From the NCBI GenBank assembly GCA_002418205.1, contig DIDP01000089.1, positions 21,768 to 34,868 on the forward strand: DNA of 13,101 nt, in the 5' to 3' direction. The notes beneath the pieces were generated by a model, which made no database searches, had not been told where the DNA came from, and was given only the letters and a program-made list of their open reading frames with translations. A program made the translations under genes and the position numbers. Positions 1 through 5,174 of this stretch are shown one piece after another. Position 1 is the stretch's first letter. Each line of letters begins with the position of its first letter. This DNA comes from Anaerolineales bacterium UBA5797 (GTDB lineage Bacteria > Chloroflexota > Anaerolineae > Anaerolineales > Villigracilaceae).

Positions 1-528
1 CATGCCGTACTGGTTGTTCTCGCACACCCACAGCACCGGCAGGTTCCAAACTTTAGACAGGTTGACGGCTTCGTGGAAATAGCCGATGTTGGTCGCGCCG
101 TCACCGAACATGCAAATGGTGACATTATCGTTCTTGGCATATTGATCGCCAAGCGCGAGGCCCGCTGCGATGGGCAGGTGTCCGCCCACGATGGCGTGGC
201 CGCCCCACATGTTCTTCTCGGTATCTGCCATGTGCATCGAACCGCCTTTGCCTTTCGACGTGCCCGTTGCCTTGCCCAGCAATTCCGCCATCACCTGGTC
301 GGCGGAAATGCCGCAATTCAACGCCACGCCATGGTCACGATAGGCAGTGATCACGCGGTCCCGCGGCTCGCGCGCCGCGATCAACCCGGTCGAGACGGCT
401 TCCTGCCCGATGTACAGGTGCATGAAACCGCCGATCTTGCCAGCCTGGTACAGTTCCGCCCCGCGTTCCTCCACGCGGCGGATCAACACCATCTGGTAAT
501 ACAAATCGAGTAGTTGTTCTTTCTTCAT
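1..528 (-). CDS. pdhA: Thiamin-diphosphate E1 alpha subunit, pyruvate dehydrogenase type (N-terminal 176 residues, cut by the window edge)
   Basis: The reverse strand reads open from an ATG at 528-526 to the edge without a stop, so the gene is partial at its 3' end; the family is usually 320-370 residues. E1 alpha, with E1 beta, decarboxylates a 2-oxo acid on thiamin diphosphate and passes the acyl group to the lipoyl E2 subunit. Visible motifs are YRDHG (63-67), the GKGGSMH loop (93-99), and the diphosphate/magnesium motif starting GDGATN at 142-147 and closing with ENN at 170-172. The start is supported by GGAG (complement of 535-538) six bases upstream. E1 beta and E2 would be expected beyond the left edge, which I cannot see. 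Acetoin or branched-chain 2-oxo acid dehydrogenase alpha subunits are close relatives and cannot be excluded from this half; pyruvate is the default guess. Confidence 0.9.
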   Translation of the reverse strand, partial: MKKEQLLDLYYQMVLIRRVEERGAELYQAGKIGGFMHLYIGQEAVSTGLIAAREPRDRVITAYRDHGVALNCGISADQVMAELLGKATGTSKGKGGSMHMADTEKNMWGGHAIVGGHLPIAAGLALGDQYAKNDNVTICMFGDGATNIGYFHEAVNLSKVWNLPVLWVCENNQYGM

Positions 529-572
529 CAGTTGCTCCAAATAAAATAATGGCGGGGTACAGGCAAAATACA

Positions 573-589
573 TGGCGCTGCAAGCGCCA
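573..589 (-). other. Small perfect inverted repeat in the E1 alpha leader
   Basis: TGGCGC (573-578) and GCGCCA (584-589) form a perfect 6-base-pair stem around a 5-base loop. It sits in the predicted 5' leader of the E1 alpha gene, about 45 bases before its start codon. There is no following T run on either strand, so it is not a classical terminator. It could be a leader hairpin or an operator half-site pair; the function is unknown. Confidence 0.35.
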
Positions 590-620
590 CGATGTGCTTT
601 CCTCTCTCTCTCCAAAAAAT

Positions 621-629
621 ATTATATCA
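621..629 (-). promoter_or_regulatory. Extended -10 promoter element for the E1 alpha gene
   Basis: Read on the reverse strand, 629 to 621 spells TGATATAAT, a perfect TATAAT with the upstream TG of an extended -10 box. No convincing -35 box lies 16-18 bases further upstream, which is tolerated by extended -10 promoters. Transcription would start near 614, giving a leader of roughly 85 bases that contains a purine-rich GA run (613-601) and a small hairpin (573-589). Confidence 0.5.
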
Positions 630-674
630 GAGATTTTCCATCCGATTTTCTATCAAAGACTATCCAATTCCAAG

Positions 675-680
675 TAAAAT
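675..680 (+). promoter_or_regulatory. Possible -10 box placed for a leaderless transcript of the HEAT-repeat gene
   Basis: TAAAAT ends six bases before the ATG at 687, exactly where a -10 box would sit if transcription began at the start codon. No Shine-Dalgarno sequence is visible between 660 and 686, unlike nearly every other gene here, which fits leaderless translation. No good -35 box is seen. Confidence 0.35.
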
Positions 681-686
681 AACAGC

Positions 687-1826
687 ATGTCATGGCTCAC
701 CGGCGGCAGACAAGGCGAAGCGAAACGTCTCATCGTTCAGTTGACGGATGCGACCAAACGCGACCGCGTGGTACAGGATTTGATCCGGCTCGACGCGGAC
801 GCCGTTCCGGTTCTGATTGAGGCGCTTCAGACCCGGGACCAAAACCTGCTTCCGTTATATCAACAGGTACTTGCCCGAATCCCTTCCGCCACACCCGCGC
901 TGATCAAGACTCTGCATGAAGCGCATCCCCTCATCCGCGCGAGGGTCGCGGATGTATTGGGCATCCGCAGGGATGGCGTCGCCGTGCCCGCTTTATTGGA
1001 CGCGTTGAAGGGCGAATACTATACCGTCAGGGCACACTCCGCCGTTGCACTGGGTCGGATTGGTGACAGGCAGGCTGTCGATCCATTATTGCTCGCCCTC
1101 AAGGATCCCGAACATGAGGTCCGTGGTGCAGCATGCCTGGGTCTCAGTTTCTTCAAGGACCCCTCCACATTCGATGACATTGCGAACATCCTGCTGGATG
1201 ACCCGAAGATCGAAGTCCGCCAGGCGGCTGCAAAGGCTCTGGGGAATACGGGACTTCCTGCCGCATTGCCTTATCTCATGGAAGCCCTGCGTGACCCGTA
1301 TTGGTGGTATGAACGTGAACATGCCGCAGGCGAACTTTTGGGTGCCATTGAAAAAATGGGTGACACGGCAGTCGAACCATTGATCGAGGCATTACGAGAC
1401 AAAGAGGGGGCCGTCCGCAGATTCGCGGCAAGCCTGCTCGGCAGGTTGGGCGATCCGCGCGCCATTGACCCTTTGAGCATGGCGCTCTATGACATGCATC
1501 ATGATGTGGGGGAGGCTTCAGCGGAGGCGCTGGTCAATTTTGGCGTGACCAGCTTCGATGTCCTGGTGGAAGCGTTGAATCATCCCGAGATGTGGATCCG
1601 AATCCATTCCATCATCGCGCTGTCGAAGATCAAAGATCCGCGCGTTGCGGTGGTGCTGCTCGAGATGTTGAACGACCCGGAACGGGAAGTGAAAAAACAA
1701 GTCATTCACGCGTTGGGGGATTTGGGAGACCGGCGCGCGCTGCCTGCCTTGCAGGAGATCGCATCCAATCGTAATGACAGGGAACTGCACGCGCTGGCGA
1801 AAACGGCCTTGGTAAGGATGAAGTAG
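687..1826 (+). CDS. HEAT-repeat (PBS-lyase-type) scaffold protein
   Basis: This 379-residue protein is built almost entirely of helical repeats of about 31 residues with the consensus VR-x-AA-x-ALG-x-IGD-x-x-A-x-PLL-x-AL-x-D. Clear examples lie near residues 83-113, 114-144, 146-175, 177-206, 216-245 and 247-276, with further units to the C-terminus. Such repeats form a curved solenoid that binds proteins or, in phycobilin lyases, chromophores; no catalytic motif is visible. There is no signal peptide or membrane segment, so it is probably cytoplasmic. The ATG at 687 is the first in-frame start and lacks a ribosome site. It converges on the alcohol dehydrogenase with only 15 bases between the stop codons. 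The partner is unknown; a role as generic scaffold or regulatory adaptor is inference. Confidence 0.85.
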   Translation: MSWLTGGRQGEAKRLIVQLTDATKRDRVVQDLIRLDADAVPVLIEALQTRDQNLLPLYQQVLARIPSATPALIKTLHEAHPLIRARVADVLGIRRDGVAVPALLDALKGEYYTVRAHSAVALGRIGDRQAVDPLLLALKDPEHEVRGAACLGLSFFKDPSTFDDIANILLDDPKIEVRQAAAKALGNTGLPAALPYLMEALRDPYWWYEREHAAGELLGAIEKMGDTAVEPLIEALRDKEGAVRRFAASLLGRLGDPRAIDPLSMALYDMHHDVGEASAEALVNFGVTSFDVLVEALNHPEMWIRIHSIIALSKIKDPRVAVVLLEMLNDPEREVKKQVIHALGDLGDRRALPALQEIASNRNDRELHALAKTALVRMK

Positions 1827-1843
1827 AACTTCGGGTTCCACTT
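1821..1843. terminator. Possible hairpin between convergent genes
   Basis: AAGTAGAAC (1821-1829) and GTTCCACTT (1835-1843) pair with one mismatch around a 5-base loop. The stem covers the stop codons of both the HEAT-repeat gene and the alcohol dehydrogenase gene. No U tract follows on either strand, so intrinsic termination is uncertain; it may only block 3' exonucleases. Confidence 0.3.
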
Positions 1844-3050
1844 ATACCTGCATCATCACCTTGATCGCTTTTGGCTTCCCCTTGTGACCGTTTGCCAATG
1901 CGACGGCATGTTTGTATTCCTCGAAAGGGAAACGGTGCGTGATAAGCCCGTCGATGTTGAGCAAGCCTTTCTCAAAGCCGTCGAAGACCCATTCGTAGGT
2001 GTGTTTGCGGTCCCCGTTCCATTCGTTCATGCCATGGCCGTATGTGCCGACCAGGGTCACTTTGTGATACCAGATGGGCGTCAGGTCGATCTTGGGCATG
2101 GGCGCCATGTGCGACCCCACCATGACCACGGTGCCGCCCGCCCTCACCCAGCGCAGGGAGGTGTTGGTCGTTTGAGGATTGGCGACGCAGTCATAAATGA
2201 GGTCGAAGCCGCCGACCACAAGTCCCTTGTTGAGCGGGGCGGAGAAGAATTTGCCGCTGGCCAGTTTTGCCACAGCGGAGTAATCTTCACCTTTGAGGAT
2301 ATGGTCTGCGCCGAGCCGTTCCGCCATTTCCTGTTGATGCGGGTAACGCGCCAGTGTGGTGACCTCCGCTTCGGGGATGAACGCCTTGATGACCATGGTG
2401 GTCAGCAACCCGATGATTCCCGCGCCGATGACCAGCACCTTCTCCCCCGGCTTGGGCGGATGCTTCAAAACGCCATGCACGGCAATGGAGATGGGTTCAG
2501 ACAGGGCGGCCTGGTCCTGTGTGAGGTGCGCGGGGGCAGGATACATGGCGCTCTCGTGTGTGACGATGGTATCGCCGAAACCGCCGCCGATGCCGCGCTG
2601 ACCCGCCTCCGATTTGTTCGTGCAGAAGTGATAATCCTCCTCCGCGCAATGTCTGCACTTCGGTTCGATCTCCAACGTTTCGCAGTTCGCGCCTGCAAAG
2701 TGAGTGTCCATGAGGACGCGGTCACCGACGCGGAAGCGCGTCACTCCAGGACCGATTTCTGTGACCACGGAGACGGTCTCATGCCCGAGGTAAAAGCGGG
2801 AGAGTCCCGGCAGCGCGGCGGGCGCCACGGATGGATCTGCCTTGACGAACAACAGCGACAGGTCTGAAGCGCAGATGCCGCAGGATTCATTCCTCACGCG
2901 GATCCAGCGCGGACCGGGCAAAGGCACCTCGCCCAGCGAGCCAGCCCGGGCGGCGGAGAGAGGCGTCCAGACAAAATCCTTCCAGAGCGGCGCGATGGCT
3001 TTTGTCAAAAGGACGCGCGGGATGTGTTTGTCAACATAAATGGCTCGCAT
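1842..3050 (-). CDS. Zinc-dependent medium-chain alcohol/polyol dehydrogenase
   Basis: This 402-residue protein oxidises an alcohol using NAD(P), with an unknown substrate. Likely catalytic zinc ligands are Cys60 in CGICASD, His90 with Glu91 in GHE, and Glu185 in SEPISIAVHG, the last as in sorbitol, glucose and threonine dehydrogenase relatives. Structural-zinc cysteines are 123, 132, 135 and 143. The Rossmann glycine motif GAGIIG lies at 209-214. The start at 3050 is chosen because GGAG precedes it by eight bases and the MDR N-terminus begins there; an upstream in-frame ATG at 3089 would run into the neighbour's promoter region. At 402 residues it is longer than the usual 340-360. The extra length is partly before the catalytic cysteine and partly in the segment around 65-85. 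It is divergent from the small membrane protein, 58 bases apart. Class is secure; substrate is not. Confidence 0.88.
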   Translation of the reverse strand: MRAIYVDKHIPRVLLTKAIAPLWKDFVWTPLSAARAGSLGEVPLPGPRWIRVRNESCGICASDLSLLFVKADPSVAPAALPGLSRFYLGHETVSVVTEIGPGVTRFRVGDRVLMDTHFAGANCETLEIEPKCRHCAEEDYHFCTNKSEAGQRGIGGGFGDTIVTHESAMYPAPAHLTQDQAALSEPISIAVHGVLKHPPKPGEKVLVIGAGIIGLLTTMVIKAFIPEAEVTTLARYPHQQEMAERLGADHILKGEDYSAVAKLASGKFFSAPLNKGLVVGGFDLIYDCVANPQTTNTSLRWVRAGGTVVMVGSHMAPMPKIDLTPIWYHKVTLVGTYGHGMNEWNGDRKHTYEWVFDGFEKGLLNIDGLITHRFPFEEYKHAVALANGHKGKPKAIKVMMQV

Positions 3051-3053
3051 CGT

Positions 3054-3082
3054 TTGTACTCCAGAGGTGTTGGATGTAGATA
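3054..3082 (+). promoter_or_regulatory. Putative sigma-70-type promoter for the small membrane protein
   Basis: TTGTAC (3054-3059) and TAGATA (3077-3082) are separated by exactly 17 bases, each matching four of six consensus positions. Transcription would begin near 3089, leaving a leader of about 20 bases that carries the ribosome site AAGGAG (3097-3102). Confidence 0.42.
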
Positions 3083-3108
3083 ACCCCATTTTATCAAAGG
3101 AGAGAATG

Positions 3109-3618
3109 ATGAATTATTTGACACTTGCACTTCGGTTGATCCACATCATCGGCGGCGTGTTCTGGGTTGGATCAGCTTTACTGATGAATTTCTTTATCGG
3201 TCCCACACTGCGCGCCACAGGTGATGCGGGCAGGCAGTTTGCCGGTCATTTCATGGCGCGCACAAAATTTACTTCGGTGATGAACGCGAGTGTGTATGCC
3301 ACCCTGATCGCCGGTTTCTGGCTGTACGGGATCGATTCGCAGTGGTTCTCCTCGCCGTGGATGCATTCCAGCGTGGGCATCGGTTTTGGCATCGGCGCGG
3401 GCTTTGCGCTGGTTGGGTTTGTTACCGGTTTTATGAACGGCGCCAACAACCGAAAACTCGCAGCTCTCGGCTCACAGATTCAGGGCAAACCGACCCCCGA
3501 ACAGGCGGGGCAGTTGGCCGCGGTCCAGAAACAGCAGGGATGGGTCGTACCGGTCAATACCTGGACGCTGCTTCTGGCGGTGTTCTTTATGGCCACCGCG
3601 CGTTACCTCGTGTTCTGA
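3109..3618 (+). CDS. Small four-helix integral membrane protein (DUF2269/CopD-like)
   Basis: A 169-residue hydrophobic protein with about four transmembrane segments, near residues 5-30, 55-74, 87-109 and 149-168. The first helix carries RLIHIIGGVFWVGSALLM, a histidine/tryptophan pattern typical of the DUF2269 and CopD-like membrane families whose functions are poorly known. A polar loop (111-146) rich in Gln and Lys lies between helices three and four. Two adjacent ATGs occur at 3106 and 3109; I prefer 3109 because AAGGAG (3097-3102) is then six bases away rather than three. The gene is divergent from the alcohol dehydrogenase and is followed at once by a hairpin terminator, so it is probably monocistronic. 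Family assignment is by resemblance only. Confidence 0.75.
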   Translation: MNYLTLALRLIHIIGGVFWVGSALLMNFFIGPTLRATGDAGRQFAGHFMARTKFTSVMNASVYATLIAGFWLYGIDSQWFSSPWMHSSVGIGFGIGAGFALVGFVTGFMNGANNRKLAALGSQIQGKPTPEQAGQLAAVQKQQGWVVPVNTWTLLLAVFFMATARYLVF

Positions 3619-3626
3619 AAAATAAA

Positions 3627-3649
3627 GAGACCCGGCTCAGCCGGGTCTC
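3627..3649. terminator. Bidirectional intrinsic terminator between convergent genes
   Basis: GAGACCCGG (3627-3635) and CCGGGTCTC (3641-3649) form a perfect 9-base-pair GC-rich stem with a 5-base loop. On the reverse strand it is followed by TTTATTTTT, a good U tract for the helix-hairpin-helix gene side. On the forward strand the downstream GCTCTTATTT is weaker. It fills the 35-base space between the two stop codons. Confidence 0.8.
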
Positions 3650-3653
3650 GCTC

Positions 3654-4070
3654 TTATTTGGTTCTCCGTCCGCCTTTGAGTTCGTCCTGTAATTTCTTTA
3701 AGCCTTCCATATCGCCTTTGGCGGCAAGTTTTGCCTGCTCGATCCAGCCCGAGGGGTCCATCATTTGCAGACCAGCCGCATCGAGTGTCTTTTGGACATG
3801 CTCCGCATTTGCATTTGCCAGATCTGTGAACGAATGGATGCCGGACTCGTTCAGGACTTTCGCAACCTTCGGACCGATACCCTCCAATGTAGTGAGATCA
3901 TCTGCATGACCTCCATGCGCTTCCTGCGGGAACTCGACCTGCCCGCCGTTTCGACGACTGGTCAGCCACCCGACGATTACCACCAAAAGAAAAAATCCCA
4001 GTGCAACCAGCAACAACCAGGTGAATTCCGTGTTCGGACCCTCCTCAGCCAGAAAATGAAATGCATACAT
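3654..4070 (-). CDS. Membrane-anchored helix-hairpin-helix protein
   Basis: A 138-residue protein with one transmembrane segment (about residues 16-37), a short basic stretch (SRRNGG), a flexible His/Gly-rich linker, and a C-terminal helix-hairpin-helix fold starting DDLTTLEGIGPKVAKVL at 57-73. The EGIGPK loop is the hairpin that in related domains contacts the nucleic-acid backbone, or mediates protein contacts in the DUF4332-like and ribosomal-L21-linked variants. The end is rich in Lys, Asp and Glu and probably helical. The start at 4070 is set by GGAGG (complement of 4076-4080) five bases upstream; an upstream in-frame ATG at 4127 would overlap the promoter. It has a strong promoter of its own and a palindrome over the -10 box. 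The job is unknown; DNA tethering to the membrane is a guess. Confidence 0.82.
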   Translation of the reverse strand: MYAFHFLAEEGPNTEFTWLLLVALGFFLLVVIVGWLTSRRNGGQVEFPQEAHGGHADDLTTLEGIGPKVAKVLNESGIHSFTDLANANAEHVQKTLDAAGLQMMDPSGWIEQAKLAAKGDMEGLKKLQDELKGGRRTK

Positions 4071-4092
4071 TTGCGCCTCCAATGGATAGATT

Positions 4093-4112
4093 GTTTCACT
4101 TATACGTGAAAC
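4093..4112. promoter_or_regulatory. Operator-like palindrome over the divergent promoters
   Basis: GTTTCAC (4093-4099) and GTGAAAC (4106-4112) are perfect 7-base inverted arms around TTATAC, of which the central TATA is also symmetric, giving 18 of 20 symmetric positions. It covers the -10 box of the leftward promoter and the -35 region of a possible rightward one, the usual position for a dimeric repressor. The regulator is not in this window. Confidence 0.55.
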
Positions 4113-4127
4113 GATGATGCGTGTCAA
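4099..4127 (-). promoter_or_regulatory. Strong sigma-70-type promoter for the helix-hairpin-helix gene
   Basis: On the reverse strand TTGACA (4127-4122) is a perfect -35 box and TATAAG (4104-4099) a five-of-six -10 box, separated by exactly 17 bases. The predicted start near 4092 leaves a leader of about 22 bases containing the GGAGG ribosome site. Confidence 0.75.
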
Positions 4128-4134
4128 TTATGAT
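4106..4134 (+). promoter_or_regulatory. Possible promoter for the glycerophosphodiesterase gene
   Basis: GTGAAA (4106-4111, four of six -35 positions) and TATGAT (4129-4134, five of six -10 positions) are spaced by 17 bases. Transcription would begin near 4141, about 53 bases before the ATG at 4194. An alternative -10 is TACAAT (4160-4165), but it has no -35 partner at proper spacing. Confidence 0.38.
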
Positions 4135-4193
4135 TTAAGTCCTTGATTCCAAAACAGGATACAATGCAGAAAATTCCCCGTGGAGAGAGTCGC

Positions 4194-5075
4194 ATGAAAA
4201 AATCGTTCGGTGTTATTGCAGGCATACTTCTGTTCGTACTGGTGTTGCTTCTGATCCTTACCCCCGATGCTCCATCACATCCGTATTACGATGATGTGAC
4301 CCCTCCGCTGGTGATCGCCCATCAGGGCGGTGACGGCGTCTGGCCCGGCGACACGCTGTACGCGTTCGAAAAAGCCGTCGAAACGGGAGCAGACGTCCTT
4401 GAGATGGACGCGCATATCACGAGGGATTCCCGCATCGTCCTGATGCACGATGAGACCGTGGATGACACCACCGATGGCACGGGTCTCATCGAAGATATGA
4501 CTCTTGATGAGTTGAAACAACTGGACGCGGCGTATGACTGGTCGAACGACGGCGGACAGACCTTCCCGTATCGCGGGCAGGGGATTCAGGTCCCGGCGCT
4601 GGATGAGGTCTTCCAAAAATTTCCGCAGATGCGATATGTGATCGAGATCAAGTTGACGAAGAACCCGATCGATGTGCCGTTGTGCGGGTTGATCCGCGAA
4701 TACAAAATGGAGGACAGGGTCCTGATCGCCTCCTTCCACGATGAAGCCATGCAGAGATTCCGCGCCACCTGCCCGGAAGTGGCGACCTCTGCCTCACGCG
4801 GCGAAGTGACGAAGTTCGTATTGCTTGGAAAGGTTTTTCTGAGCGGGCTGATCGCGCCGAAGTATCAATCCATCCAGCCGCCGTATGATCCGTCGGAGTC
4901 GATGAACATCCCGATCATGACGCGGCGGTTCATCCGCGAGGCGCACGCCAAAAATATCCACGTCGAGCCGTGGACGGTGGACGACCCCGATTTGATGGAG
5001 CAATATATCGAGTGGGGCGTGGATGGGATCATCACGGACAGGCCGGACCTGATGGTGGAACTGCTCGGAAAGTAG
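4194..5075 (+). CDS. Membrane-anchored glycerophosphodiester phosphodiesterase
   Basis: The 293-residue product hydrolyses glycerophosphodiesters to an alcohol and glycerol-3-phosphate, probably on the outer face of the membrane. An N-terminal segment (5-23) is a signal anchor. The TIM-barrel family motifs follow: AHQGG with catalytic His43, LEMD with metal ligands Glu70 and Asp72, MHDETVDDTTDGTG with the second catalytic His85, IEIK with Glu151, and the C-terminal PWTVDD (259-264) and GVDGIITDRPD. The usual HRG is HQG here and the usual PENT is PGDT. The start at 4194 is chosen for GGAGAGAG (4182-4189) just upstream; an in-frame ATG at 4143 has no ribosome site. It may be cotranscribed with the next gene 99 bases downstream, as no clear terminator lies between. 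Function class is secure; the exact substrate is not. Confidence 0.9.
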   Translation: MKKSFGVIAGILLFVLVLLLILTPDAPSHPYYDDVTPPLVIAHQGGDGVWPGDTLYAFEKAVETGADVLEMDAHITRDSRIVLMHDETVDDTTDGTGLIEDMTLDELKQLDAAYDWSNDGGQTFPYRGQGIQVPALDEVFQKFPQMRYVIEIKLTKNPIDVPLCGLIREYKMEDRVLIASFHDEAMQRFRATCPEVATSASRGEVTKFVLLGKVFLSGLIAPKYQSIQPPYDPSESMNIPIMTRRFIREAHAKNIHVEPWTVDDPDLMEQYIEWGVDGIITDRPDLMVELLGK

Positions 5076-5100
5076 CCGTATCGTCGATACCCGGCGGGGG

Positions 5101-5113
5101 TTTATCAGATAAA
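5101..5113. promoter_or_regulatory. Short perfect palindrome upstream of the multidomain membrane protein
   Basis: TTTATC-A-GATAAA is a perfect 13-base odd-centred inverted repeat, 62 bases before the ATG at 5175. It lies in a 99-base intergenic space that also holds GTATC-GTC-GATAC (5078-5090). It is AT-rich and lacks a U tract, so an operator is likelier than a terminator. No regulator can be assigned. Confidence 0.3.
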
Positions 5114-5174
5114 TCAGGGAAGCATGTCATCCGGAAACCCTGTGCCGGGCGGAGATTGAGAAACGGAGAAAACC

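Noticed and set aside
73..513. Forward open frame opposite the E1 alpha gene
   Set aside because: The reverse strand encodes thiamin-diphosphate motifs in a continuous frame; the forward product is a composition-driven shadow.
1884..2867. Forward open frame of 327 codons opposite the alcohol dehydrogenase
   Set aside because: His/Asp/Arg-rich composition with no recognisable domain and no ribosome site; the reverse frame holds all zinc and Rossmann motifs.
4160..4165. TACAAT as the main promoter of the glycerophosphodiesterase
   Set aside because: No -35 box lies at acceptable spacing, and the nearest TTGAT is only about 12 bases away; the pair at 4106-4134 fits better.
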